Origin: Erythrobacter colymbi
GTDB taxonomy: Bacteria > Pseudomonadota > Alphaproteobacteria > Sphingomonadales > Sphingomonadaceae
DNA: 39,762 bases
Direction: 5' to 3'
NCBI RefSeq assembly: GCF_002155685.1
Contig: NZ_MUYK01000020.1
Span: 1 to 39,762 of the forward strand
The notes under the pieces were generated by a model. That model made no database searches. It saw nothing but the letters and a program-made list of their open reading frames with translations, and was not told the origin of the DNA. The position numbers and the translations under genes are program-made. This document shows, in pieces, positions 16,462-24,251 of this stretch (the stretch's first letter is position 1; the number at the start of each line of letters is the position of its first letter).

Positions 16462-16804
16462 GCGCCCGGCCGATGCCGTGGTAGGCAACCGGCAGCTTTC
16501 GGCGCGTGTCCTCGGCCTGCCTTATGACCGATTTTGGGTGGTTTTGCGACAGTCCGCTTCCACGCAATCTGCGACAGTAACATACCGTCATATTCTATTG
16601 CGCTGATGAACGCCTGACATCACCCCAAAAAGTTTCCAACGTCCGCTTTGACCCATTCGATGTTTAGAACGGCGTGGCAGGGAACATTTCACTGACGGCA
16701 ACAATCTATTCCACACCAGAGTCGGGTCTGCTCGGTCACAAGAGAACCGAAACGCGCGCTGTCGTTAAGGTGCCGTTCGATTGCGCTCATGCACTAACGC
16801 GGTC
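16462..16804. other. Gene-free stretch between resolvase and META lipoprotein
   Basis: It holds the partial intergenic repeat at 16482-16541, then TGCGACAGT twice (16545-16553 and 16570-16578, 25 bases apart). No convincing gene or strong promoter was recognised in the remainder. Confidence 0.5.
16482..16541 (+). repeat. Intergenic repeat, 3' half copy
   Basis: The piece GCAGCTTTCGGCGCGTGTCC followed by TTATGACCGATTTTGGGTGG closely matches the second half of the copy at 23171-23273, including GCAGCTTTGCGGCGCGCGCC and CTCATGACCGAAGATGGGTG. The first half is missing; it would overlap the end of the resolvase gene. Confidence 0.6.
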
Positions 16805-18277
16805 ATGCGTAGTCTCGCCTTCTTGCTGCTTCTTGTCGGCTGCTCAGCGCAGCCATCTTCACAAGCCGCGTCAGACGTTCCGCTTCCCTCCATGTTTGGC
16901 CAATGGCGCATTGTCAGGTTAGACGGTAGCGCGCCGGTTGCGGGGCACGATGGCCGGCCGCCTGTCCTGACGTTCAACGAGCTTGGCTATGGCGGATACG
17001 TCGGCTGTAACTCCTTTGGCGGACAGGGTTTCGCCCACGAAGACCGCTTCTACGGCAGCTTTGCGATGTCCACCTCCATGGCATGCGGCGCACCGTTTGA
17101 TGGCCAAGAGACGGGCGTCCAACAATTGCTGGCGAGCGGCCCTCAGATTGAGTGGCTCGGGCCGGACCGTCTTGTCATTACCGCGACCGACCGGCGTATG
17201 GAGTTGGCTCGCACTGGTCTGCTGCCTGTCAACCGCTTCGTCGTCGCACCAATTCCGCTTATTGGTTCAGTTTGGAACTTCGGCGCGCTCGATGGTCGCC
17301 CAATCGAAATGCCGGGCGCTCGTTCGGGGCCGACGCTGACGGTTGAAGGCGACCGGTTTACCCTCGACACGCCGTGCCTTACCACGGAAGGTGGCTGGAC
17401 CCAGACAGGTGTGAGTACTGTCTTACTAAGCCCGGAACGACGGGCCATGCGCGCCTGTAACCCTGCTTTGCTGGGGCAGAGCGAGGATTGGGCCGAGGCG
17501 ATGCGCGGGGTTCTTCGCTATAGCAATGGCCCAAATGCCGAGATTCTGTTCGCCGGTGGCGGACATTGGATGGTCGGCGACCGTGTGCGTCGCGGCAGCA
17601 CCGAGGCGACCTCGCTCGCCGGCCGCTACGAGGTGGAAGGCGGCCCGAGTCGGGCGCATCGCAACGGCGACAGGCGAGCTGAGCTTATCCTCGCCACCAA
17701 CTCTTATTATTTGTGGGACGGTTGCAACCACACCGAAGGGCTTGCCATAGCCTTCGAGCGGCAACTGTTTCTCCACGGAAGCGGCCTTTCCACGCTCGCC
17801 AATTGTGTGCCCGGTCGCGATGATGCCCGCTTCAAGCAGATCGTCCTGTCCGATCCGCGGATCGGTCGCATCCCCGGCGGTCTTCTCCTGTCCTCTCAGG
17901 TCGGCACGATCCGCTTGCGCCGCACCGGTGACGCTTCACCGGGCGCGGGCGGCGTCTCCACCCGCCTCATGCCCGGCATGCGTTTTACGCTGCTGGCCGA
18001 GGGCGGCAGCACATTAGCGATCATGCCTGGCAACCGTTTCCGCCTGACCCAGCCTTGTGGCGTCACCGAGGGGCGGTGGCGGGCAGCTCCGCGCGAGGTG
18101 GACGGCGCCATTCGGTTCGGCCCGGAACCGGCCCCCGCCGCCTGCGAACGCGATGCCACCGCGCGCGCAGTGCTGCGCCACTTCCTTGGCAATGTCGACT
18201 TGGCGATCGGCCCCAATCGCGACATTGCGCTATTTGCCGGCCAATTTGGTGCAATGAGAGCGCGGCTTGCGCGCTGA
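16805..18277 (+). CDS. META-domain (HslJ-like) lipoprotein
   Basis: The 490-residue product starts with a lipoprotein signal (MRSLAFLLLLVGC, lipid on Cys13). Residues about 25-130 form a META domain like that of E. coli HslJ: GQWRIVRLDG, PVLTFNELGYGGYVGCNSFG and STSMACGAPFDGQE. Two or three weaker repeats of the same fold follow: SVWNFGALDGRPI, the GNGDRRAELILATNSYYLWD-GCNHTEG segment, and FTLLAEGGSTLAIMPGNRFR with LTQPCGVTEGRWR. This suggests a tandem array of META-like modules, several with paired cysteines. The role is unknown; HslJ relates to novobiocin resistance and envelope stress. ATG 16805 was chosen because it gives a clean lipobox; an upstream TTG start would put polar residues before it. 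Confidence 0.8.
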   Translation: MRSLAFLLLLVGCSAQPSSQAASDVPLPSMFGQWRIVRLDGSAPVAGHDGRPPVLTFNELGYGGYVGCNSFGGQGFAHEDRFYGSFAMSTSMACGAPFDGQETGVQQLLASGPQIEWLGPDRLVITATDRRMELARTGLLPVNRFVVAPIPLIGSVWNFGALDGRPIEMPGARSGPTLTVEGDRFTLDTPCLTTEGGWTQTGVSTVLLSPERRAMRACNPALLGQSEDWAEAMRGVLRYSNGPNAEILFAGGGHWMVGDRVRRGSTEATSLAGRYEVEGGPSRAHRNGDRRAELILATNSYYLWDGCNHTEGLAIAFERQLFLHGSGLSTLANCVPGRDDARFKQIVLSDPRIGRIPGGLLLSSQVGTIRLRRTGDASPGAGGVSTRLMPGMRFTLLAEGGSTLAIMPGNRFRLTQPCGVTEGRWRAAPREVDGAIRFGPEPAPAACERDATARAVLRHFLGNVDLAIGPNRDIALFAGQFGAMRARLAR

Positions 18278-18392
18278 AGAATAGCTCGAAACGTCCCCGT
18301 TGGCGCACCTATCCGATGTTGCAGCCTGCATCTTCATGCTCGAAACTGATCATTCACTCAATGGGGCCGACTGGCGCCCAAACGACTGTCTT

Positions 18393-18495
18393 GGGGTCGT
18401 TTTCAGAATGTCCGCTCCCAGCAACCGGGCAGCTATAGCTGTCTGTCGGGTTTTGGGAGCGCGCAGAGCCGCCTCTCATGACCGGTGATGGGTGG
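18393..18495 (+). repeat. ~103-bp intergenic repeat, copy
   Basis: This copy runs from GGGGTCGTTTTCAGAATGTC to CTCATGACCGGTGATGGGTG. It has the same ends and length (103 bp) as the copy at 23171-23273 and similar ends to those at 27982 and 38554. It lies between the META lipoprotein and the convergent lipoprotein gene. Confidence 0.65.
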
Positions 18496-18504
18496 AAAAC
18501 AGAA

Positions 18505-19083
18505 CTACAGCTTTGGGAGCTCACCAATGTCGCCTGCCTCGCTGGAAGCGTCGAATTCGCTCGCGTTTTCTATCTTCTGAGCATGGCGTTCAGCGATCTC
18601 GGAATCGAGGCGCGTAAAGAAGCTTGCGTATAGCTTGGGGTCTTGCACGATCCTTTCGCCATTCCCGGCTATGCCGGTGGTTGCCCGACCTAAAGCGAAG
18701 CTGGTGCGCACGCTGCTGCCATCGGAGAGTTCTTCGATAAAAACCGACGCAATTGGTGCTTCGCGGGTCACGACCAGACCTCGCAGGTCAAGCTGAACTT
18801 TGTCTGCGCTCGAAGCGCCAGCAATGATCAGGCCGGTGCTGATGTCGGCGTTTTGGATCCGATAGCCCGCGTCCATCAATGCGGCCATAGTCGCAGCGAA
18901 AGCCACCTCTTTGGTAACCTGGTAGCGACGCAACTGGAGGTTTCGCAAATCAACTGGGGACAATGTTGATGGCACGGCCGCGCCGACAAGGCCGTCTGCG
19001 ATGGTGTTGACGGCTGAGACTGAGGGTAAAGTGGCGCAACCAGTGAGGGCAAGTGTGGAGATAGGGAGCAGGAATCGGATCAT
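18505..19083 (-). CDS. Lipoprotein of unknown function
   Basis: The 192-residue product has a lipoprotein signal (ISTLALTGC, lipid on Cys16). The mature part reads as a single alpha/beta domain: LRRYQVTKEVAFAATMAALM then DAGYRIQNADISTGLIIAG, followed by strands with SVFIEELSDGSSVRTSF. This pattern, a helix, GY-x-I-x-x-x-D-x-x-x-G-x-I and then strands, recurs in envelope lipoproteins of unknown role; I do not recognise a named family. ATG 19083 was chosen because it gives the lipobox, although the frame is open further upstream. A 10-bp hairpin separates it from pal on the same strand. Confidence 0.7.
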   Translation of the reverse strand: MIRFLLPISTLALTGCATLPSVSAVNTIADGLVGAAVPSTLSPVDLRNLQLRRYQVTKEVAFAATMAALMDAGYRIQNADISTGLIIAGASSADKVQLDLRGLVVTREAPIASVFIEELSDGSSVRTSFALGRATTGIAGNGERIVQDPKLYASFFTRLDSEIAERHAQKIENASEFDASSEAGDIGELPKL

Positions 19084-19148
19084 TTCTTTGCCAGACAAAC
19101 GCGCAAACCCTTCGCCCAAACCGTTGGTGATAGAGAGAACTGCACTTT

Positions 19149-19172
19149 GCCCGCCGCCTTGCGGCGGCGGGC
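19149..19172 (-). terminator. GC-rich hairpin after pal
   Basis: A perfect 10-bp stem (GCCCGCCGCC with GGCGGCGGGC) with a 4-nt loop lies about 30 bases beyond the pal stop and before the next lipoprotein gene. It lacks a U run; it may end or attenuate pal transcripts. Confidence 0.5.
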
Positions 19173-19202
19173 TCCGCACAATTGATCAGCGATGCTGGTG
19201 CC

Positions 19203-19718
19203 TCAGTCGATCGTGACCGTCACTGCGCGGCGATTGCGGGCCCATGCGTTTTCGTCGCTTCCAAGTGCCATCGGACGCTCCTTGCCATAGCTCACAACAG
19301 TCAGCCGCGACGCATCGATCCCGAGCGAGACAAGGTAATTCTTGGCCGCATTGGCGCGGCGTTCGCCCAGCGCCAGATTGTATTCGCGGGTGCCGCGCTC
19401 GTCAGCATGCCCTTCTATCCGCACACGCTTTCCGGGATATTGCGCCAGCCATTGGGCCTGAGCCTGCAATGCTGCGGCATCGACATTGTCGATGTTGTAG
19501 CGGTCAGTGTCGAAGAAGATCGTGTCCTGCCCTGCCATCCGCTGCACGAAGTCAGCTTGGCTGCCGGGAGCTACCGTCCCTGCTGCACGGTCTCTGTCGT
19601 CGCTCTGGCCAATGTTTGTTTGCGGCGGCGGCGGAAGGTCAGCGGGCTTCTTCTTCGCGCAGCCTGTAGCTGCGATGGAAAGGGAGATCACGAAAGCTGT
19701 TGCAACGATTCGGTTCAT
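19203..19718 (-). CDS. pal: Peptidoglycan-associated lipoprotein Pal (OmpA-like)
   Basis: Pal anchors the outer membrane to peptidoglycan and works with the Tol system during cell division. The 171-residue product has a lipobox (SIAATGC, lipid on Cys20), a short linker, and a C-terminal OmpA-like domain with DTIFFDTDRYNID and RVRIEGHADERGTREYNLAL followed by GERRANAAKNYL, which bind diaminopimelate-containing peptidoglycan. ATG 19718 has GGAG nine bases upstream. Pal normally follows tolB; here no tol genes are nearby and an IS element sits 76 bases upstream of the start. It is therefore either a second copy or a displaced gene, and the IS may have altered its promoter. Confidence 0.9.
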   Translation of the reverse strand: MNRIVATAFVISLSIAATGCAKKKPADLPPPPQTNIGQSDDRDRAAGTVAPGSQADFVQRMAGQDTIFFDTDRYNIDNVDAAALQAQAQWLAQYPGKRVRIEGHADERGTREYNLALGERRANAAKNYLVSLGIDASRLTVVSYGKERPMALGSDENAWARNRRAVTVTID

Positions 19719-19864
19719 TTTCGGCGTCTCCAAGCGAACGATCTGAATGGGATTTGTGCTCCGTCAGTTAGGGCCACCACCCAAGGGGCGTTAGGGCGTA
19801 AACTCATAAACTGACTTGCGGGAAGGCTGCCGGATTGATTCAAGGCTTCAGGAAGGAGCTTTGG

Positions 19865-20625
19865 ATGACACGGCGACGCTACGAACTGACGGACTGGGAA
19901 TGGTCGATCATTGAGCCGTTGCTGCCGAACAAGCCGCGCGGCGTTCCCCGCGTTGATGACCGGCGAGTGCTGAACGGTATTCTTTGGCGGTTCCGAACAG
20001 GCTCGCCATGGGCAGAGATACCAGAGCGCTACGGTCCCTCGACCACCTGCTACAACCGGTTCGTCCGCTGGCGCAAAGCCGGAGTGTGGGACCGGCTTCT
20101 GGCTGCGGTTTCCGCCGCTTTCGAAGGCGAGATCGTGATGATCGATTCCACCTGCGTCCGCGTCCACCAGCACGGTGCGACGGGCAAAAAGGGGGATCCG
20201 ATGATCGCGGCATGGGACGTTCCCGAGGCGGCCTCACGAGCAAGATCCATGCCCTCGTTGACGCTGACGGTCGTCCCGTTGCCCTGCGCCTGACTGGCGG
20301 TCAGGTCCACGACAGCCAGGAAGCCGAAGCCCTGCTTGATGCGATGCCCGAGGGCGCCACGCTGCTTGCCGATAAGGGCTACGACAGCAACACCATCCGA
20401 GAAGCCGCTGCCAGCAAGAATGCCTGGGCCAACATCCCGTCGCGCTCCAACCGCACGCAGCGCTTTGCCTTCTCCGGCTGGCTCTACCGGCAGCGCAACC
20501 TCGTCGAGCGCTTCTTTAACCGCATCAAGCACTTCCGAGGCATCGCCACGCGCTACGACAAGTGCCCCGAGAACTATCTCGCCGCCGTCAAACTCATCTG
20601 TGCCCGCATCTGGTGTGCCGCGTAA
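19865..20625 (+). CDS. IS5-family transposase made by -1 frameshift
   Basis: DDE transposase of the IS5/IS427 group. The first frame starts at ATG 19865 (AAGGAG seven bases upstream) and covers the DNA-binding part and the first catalytic Asp (VMIDSTCVRVHQHGA). The second frame resumes as GRSRGGLTSKIHALVDADGR and includes LLADKGYDSN (second Asp) and RNLVERFFNRIKHFR (catalytic Glu with the YREK-like signature). The two are in -1 relation and join at A-AAG-GGG (20188-20194), so the full product needs a programmed frameshift. Read without a shift, the first frame ends at 20293. All catalytic residues survive, so the element may be active. Confidence 0.85.
20188..20194 (+). other. Likely -1 ribosomal frameshift site
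   Basis: In the first transposase frame the codons are AAA AAG GGG. Slipping back one base on A-AAG-GGG gives AAA-GGG, keeping Lys in the P site and Gly in the A site, and enters the frame holding the rest of the transposase. Confidence 0.65.
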
Positions 20626-20758
20626 TGAGTCTACGTCCTAGTATGGGATTTTCACGGCCCCACCCGTAAAAATCTCATGGTAACCGGGGTCTTGTGGTGG
20701 CGTTAAAATGGCCGGGTTAACGAGCAGCCGAATGCGGCGCTCTTTAGCATCGAGTGAC

Positions 20759-20812
20759 GGCCGGCAAGCCACCCCATCGCCCCCCGATACCCCTTGGGGT
20801 GGCCTGCCGGCC
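20759..20812 (-). terminator. Strong 18-bp hairpin after the response regulator
   Basis: Arms at 20759-20776 and 20795-20812 pair over 18 bp. On the minus-strand transcript the only mismatch becomes a G-U pair, while on the plus strand it is A-C, so the structure favours the minus transcript. It begins ten bases beyond the response-regulator stop. No U run follows. Confidence 0.6.
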
Positions 20813-20821
20813 AAATCATGA

Positions 20822-21517
20822 TCAATGCTCTGGAGCGAGGATTGTGTTCAGACGGTAGCCGACGCCCGGCTCAGTAAGGATAAGCTCCGGGTCCGACGGA
20901 TCGGCCTCGAGCTTGTCGCGCAGCAATGCGATGTAGCTGCGCAGATACTGCGCCTCGACGACCGGGCTTGACCAGCCCGCGATCATGAGTTGCCGCTGCG
21001 TTACCACCTGTCCAGAACTGCGCGCCAGCAATTCGAACAGTGCGAATTCCTTTGGCGAAAGGTGGATCGGTTCGCCCAGCAACACCACTTCACGGCGCGC
21101 GATGTCGATGATCAGATCTTCCGATACATAGCGGCGCACTGCAGCGCCCGACATCTCGGTCCGGCGCCGTTCAACAACCCTGATTCGGGCCAGAAGTTCA
21201 TCAATTGCAAATGGCTTGTCGACGTAATCATCCGCACCTTCGTCAAGAGCCCTGATCTTGTCCTGTTCGAGGTGACGCGCTGAAATCACAATTACGTTCG
21301 CGCCCGCTACCTGTTTCATCGGATGGATAAGGTCGCATCCATCTGTATCGGGCAAGCCGAGATCAAGGAGAACCAGATCAACCGCTGTTTGGTTGATTGA
21401 TTTGAGCGCCTCGGCTCCGTCATGCGCTTCGACCACAGCATGGCCGACCGACGTCAGCACCGGGCGGAGCGTGTCGATAATCGACTGCTCGTCATCTACG
21501 ATCAGAATTTGCATCAT
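20822..21517 (-). CDS. kdpE: KdpE-like response regulator
   Basis: OmpR/KdpE-type transcription factor of 231 residues. The receiver domain has the acidic pair near Asp9, the phosphorylated Asp52 (VLLDLGLPDTDG) and Lys101 (YVDKPF). The C-terminal winged-helix DNA-binding domain includes SPKEFALFELLARSSGQVV, RSYIALLRDKLE and ILTEPGVGYRL, the last being characteristic of KdpE. Its ATG overlaps the stop of the sensor kinase gene as ATGA, so the two are translationally coupled. In KdpDE systems it activates the potassium ATPase genes kdpFABC, but none are nearby, so its targets here are unknown. Confidence 0.85.
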   Translation of the reverse strand: MMQILIVDDEQSIIDTLRPVLTSVGHAVVEAHDGAEALKSINQTAVDLVLLDLGLPDTDGCDLIHPMKQVAGANVIVISARHLEQDKIRALDEGADDYVDKPFAIDELLARIRVVERRRTEMSGAAVRRYVSEDLIIDIARREVVLLGEPIHLSPKEFALFELLARSSGQVVTQRQLMIAGWSSPVVEAQYLRSYIALLRDKLEADPSDPELILTEPGVGYRLNTILAPEH

Positions 21518-23004
21518 GCCGCAATCATGGCTTCGTCAGCGGCAAGGAGTGGCAAGGCAACTACAACACGAGTGCCATTGCCGCCCTCCAATGGCGATTC
21601 GACTGTTATCGTGCCACCGAATGCTTCTACAAAGCCCTTGGCGATGAACAGGCCAAGACCCATGCCCGCCTTTGATCCGCTGCCTTCCCCTTTGAAGAAC
21701 CTGGTAAAGACACGCTGACGATCAGCATCGTGGATGCCGGGGCCGCGGTCCGTGACAGCAATCCGGGCCATTCCTTCGCCACCTTCCAGACTGACCTTGA
21801 TAGGACCGGATTTGCCGCCGAATTTCTGCGCATTGTCGATCAGATTATAGAGTGCCTGTTCCAGCATTGCGGCATTGGCGCGCACGTAGTGCATACCGGC
21901 TGCCATGCTCCTCTCGATCATGATATCCGGATGTGCGATCCGCGCGTGCTTGATAGCAAGGCCCGCAATCTCGACAAGGTTCACCGTCTCGAGACGGTCC
22001 TGCGCGATCCCCGACTGGATCTGGCCCACGTCCAACAACTCGGCAGTGTAGCGGTCAAGCCTCGCACATTGGTCAAGGATCGACGTCAGCAATCGGGTCT
22101 GCTCTTCCTCGGGAAGGCTGACTTCGGCGGACCGCAAGGCGCCTGCGGCCGCCTGTATTACCGTTACGGGCGTTCGAAGGTCGTGCGAAACCGACGACAA
22201 CAGCGCGTCCTTCAGTGCTTCGCTGCGTGCCCTTGCGCGAGCCTCCGCCAATTCCTCAAGCAAAAGGCATCGCTCCACAGCGACGGCCAGCATGGCTGTG
22301 ATCGACTGGAGCTTGGAAGAGCTTTGACGATCAGGGCTGAGGTCGCTCAGCCGGAACTTTACAAACCCAAGCGATCCGCGTGCGCCTTTAAGCTCTATCA
22401 CAACAGCCTTGTTGCGCTGAATGATGTCGTCGCCCTCAAGGTCAATTAGTGGCTTTAGGGTGTCGAACTCCACCTCACCAGTCGAAGGTCGCCAGTATGC
22501 CTTGCCTCGGTTGAGAAATATCTCGACCGAACTCACGCCCTGTCGCGGAATCACCCCTCGAACTTCGGTCTCGACATCCTCGACCCTCACAGCGGATTGT
22601 AGCCGGTCGCTGACGGTGAGCATGAAAGCGGCTTCGGACTGAGCTTGGTAGGCTCTCTTGGCCGAATCCTTCAGTCTGCCAACCATGATCGCTGCAAGCA
22701 GCGCACTGACGTTGAAGGCGACGAGCGGCACGGCCTCGTCAGCCGAAGTGATACCGAAGCGGAAGGCAGGCTCGCTCAGAAAGAAATTGTAGATCAGCGA
22801 CGCCGAAATCGCGGCGACCAGCGCGCTCACCAGGCCAGAGCGAATGGCGATCAGGATGACCCCTGTCAGGAAAACGAGCACTGCTGAGATAGGTCGGTCG
22901 GAGATCTGTGCGATGTAAGTTCCAGCGACGGCAATCAGAAAAATCACCGCGTCGATGGCTGCTCGCGCCATTGATTGACTGCTCACATTTTCGGTCCTGT
23001 CCAA
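21514..23004 (-). CDS. KdpD-like sensor histidine kinase lacking the N-terminal domains
   Basis: The 496-residue product corresponds to the C-terminal two thirds of KdpD. It has a DUF4118-type membrane domain with about four segments (residues 15-108), a GAF-like region (about 125-245), the HisKA domain with the phosphorylated His274 in SVSHDLRTP, and an ATPase domain with NLIDNAQKF, DRGPGI and GMGLGLFIAKG. The cytoplasmic KdpD and Usp domains (about 370 residues in E. coli) are absent. It is therefore a short-form kinase that may sense something other than potassium. It overlaps the response-regulator gene by four bases. Confidence 0.85.
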   Translation of the reverse strand: MDRTENVSSQSMARAAIDAVIFLIAVAGTYIAQISDRPISAVLVFLTGVILIAIRSGLVSALVAAISASLIYNFFLSEPAFRFGITSADEAVPLVAFNVSALLAAIMVGRLKDSAKRAYQAQSEAAFMLTVSDRLQSAVRVEDVETEVRGVIPRQGVSSVEIFLNRGKAYWRPSTGEVEFDTLKPLIDLEGDDIIQRNKAVVIELKGARGSLGFVKFRLSDLSPDRQSSSKLQSITAMLAVAVERCLLLEELAEARARARSEALKDALLSSVSHDLRTPVTVIQAAAGALRSAEVSLPEEEQTRLLTSILDQCARLDRYTAELLDVGQIQSGIAQDRLETVNLVEIAGLAIKHARIAHPDIMIERSMAAGMHYVRANAAMLEQALYNLIDNAQKFGGKSGPIKVSLEGGEGMARIAVTDRGPGIHDADRQRVFTRFFKGEGSGSKAGMGLGLFIAKGFVEAFGGTITVESPLEGGNGTRVVVALPLLAADEAMIAA

Positions 23005-23312
23005 CGGTTCGATAGACCTGCGTTAGACCAATGCCGCCGAGCGGGCATCATCGGGATTTTTATGCGGGCGGCGTTTTTCTGAAGCGGAGACATCGATTTC
23101 CGAGAAACCGCCTTTTTTTGAGAGCGTGCGCAGCCCATCGAAGAAAAAGCACCCACTTTATGACCGGAACGGGGTCGTTTTCTGAAAGGCAGGATTTTTT
23201 CAGAAGCGAGGGAAAGCCGACATGCAGCTTTGCGGCGCGCGCCTCGGTCTCGCTCATGACCGAAGATGGGTGGGAAGGCGAATGGCGGCTTACGAATGGC
23301 GATCCGATGATA
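23005..23312. other. Gene-free stretch upstream of the kinase
   Basis: This 308-base gap holds the repeat at 23171-23273 and, directly before it, a weaker copy at about 23068-23170 (GTTTTTCTGAAGCGGAGA near its start, TTATGACCGGAACGGGG at its end). The kinase promoter should lie within it, but no clear -35/-10 pair was identified. Confidence 0.5.
23171..23273 (+). repeat. ~103-bp intergenic repeat, best-preserved copy
   Basis: Runs from GGGGTCGTTTTCTGAAAGGC to CTCATGACCGAAGATGGGTG, 103 bp. It shares TTTTCAGAAGCGAGG and AAAGCCG with the copy at 27982-28083 and GCAGCTTT with the partial copy at 16482-16541. It appears to be in tandem with a degenerate copy immediately upstream. Confidence 0.7.
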
Positions 23313-23771
23313 TCAGGCGCGGGGCGCTGGTTCAGGGTAAGGCCTCAACTCCCAATCGGTCCGGCATCCTCTCACCGCGTTTACGGCCGGAACATCCTTG
23401 TTCGACTGCAGCGCGATAACAGCAAGGGGCATCTCGCGGTCGCCGATCCAAGTAGTGCCCTTTAGGATCTTGAGATCTCGCGCGCCGGGTATCTTGAAGG
23501 TCAACACATCCTTTTTCAATTCAGCGACTGGCGCGGTGCTATTTTTGTAAGACGCTACTGCAGAACAGCCCCGATCAGGATCGCACAGTTGCAGAACGTA
23601 GACATCGTTGGACGGTATGCCGACGGAATACCGGCTGACTCTTGTCGATAGCTCAGGAGCGATCTCTTCTCCCCCGCAGTGCTGAACTGTCGCGGCAATA
23701 CCTGCTGCGCTATCGCCGTCACTGCACCCGAGTACGAATAACGTTCCGACAAGACACAGCCATTTCCTCAT
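23313..23771 (-). CDS. Lipoprotein of unknown function
   Basis: The 152-residue product begins with a clear lipoprotein signal (MRKWLCLVGTLFVLGC, lipid on Cys16). The mature part contains a conserved-looking QLCDPDRGCSAVASY segment with paired cysteines, a strand DVLTFKIPGARDLKI and a final WELRPYPEPA. No family was recognised. The frame stays open upstream to 24032, but ATG 23771 gives the lipobox and is preferred, even though no good ribosome site precedes it; the upstream part overlaps an intergenic repeat. It lies between two repeat copies. Confidence 0.65.
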   Translation of the reverse strand: MRKWLCLVGTLFVLGCSDGDSAAGIAATVQHCGGEEIAPELSTRVSRYSVGIPSNDVYVLQLCDPDRGCSAVASYKNSTAPVAELKKDVLTFKIPGARDLKILKGTTWIGDREMPLAVIALQSNKDVPAVNAVRGCRTDWELRPYPEPAPRA

Positions 23772-23808
23772 TGCCGAAATATCGCATTGAAAAGAAAAGG
23801 TTGCAACG

Positions 23809-23910
23809 GGGGCGATTCCTGCATGACAGGAATTTTCCACGTGCGGGGCCAAGCTGCCATCCGGCTTTCGGGATCGCGCGTCGGCCCGACTCATAGCCGT
23901 TAGCGGGTGA
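23809..23910 (+). repeat. ~102-bp intergenic repeat, diverged copy
   Basis: Begins GGGGCGATTCCTG and ends ACTCATAGCCGTTAGCGGGT. The inner piece CGGCTTTCGGGATCGCGCGT matches CCGCTTTTGGGATCGTACGC of the copy at 27982-28083, and the total length agrees. Confidence 0.6.
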
Positions 23911-24055
23911 ATCCTTCTGATGATGGCGAAGGTCGGTATTCGTCCACTGTAGCTGGATCTCTCATTGGGGCTACGATCAAGGTCGTTCCAGTCTTGTTGG
24001 CGATCTCTTCGGCCCGAAGGCTTGATGCGCATCCGTAACGAGTTGCGACCGCAAC

Positions 24056-24158
24056 GGGGTCTTCTTGGGCAGAGAAGGAATGTTTTGCGAGCCGGACAAA
24101 ATCCCCATCGCGCGCTCGGGATCGCGCTTTAGCCCCGGCACTCATAACTGACTAGGCG
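24056..24158 (+). repeat. ~103-bp intergenic repeat, diverged copy
   Basis: Begins GGGGTCTTCTTGG and ends near CACTCATAACTGACTAGG. The inner CTCGGGATCGCG piece matches the neighbouring copy at 23809-23910; the spacing between the two ends is the same as in the other copies. Confidence 0.5.
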
Positions 24159-24251
24159 TCTTGCAGATCAACTGCCGATTGCGCATCTTCTAGTTATTGT
24201 TGACGGAACGAATCCATCATTTCGCAATTATGCGCTCGAAACGGAGGCATT

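Larger units (their letters stand above)
19794..20638 (+). mobile_element. IS5-family (IS427-like) insertion sequence, 845 bp
   Basis: The left end GGGCGTAAACTCAT and the inverted right end GGACGTAGACTCAT match at 12 of 14 positions. Both are bordered outside by TA (19792-19793 and 20639-20640), fitting the TA target duplication of this group. The length and the two overlapping transposase frames fit the IS427 type. It is inserted in front of pal. Confidence 0.85.
23772..24251. other. Gene-free stretch between lipoprotein and PRC-barrel gene
   Basis: A 480-base gap between divergent genes. It contains two intergenic repeat copies (23809-23910 and 24056-24158) in the same orientation. Apart from the ribosome site before 24252, no other signal was recognised. 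Confidence 0.5.

Noticed and set aside
19182..19814. Open frame on the plus strand opposite pal
   Set aside because: Pal is unmistakable on the minus strand, and the plus frame shows no recognisable protein.
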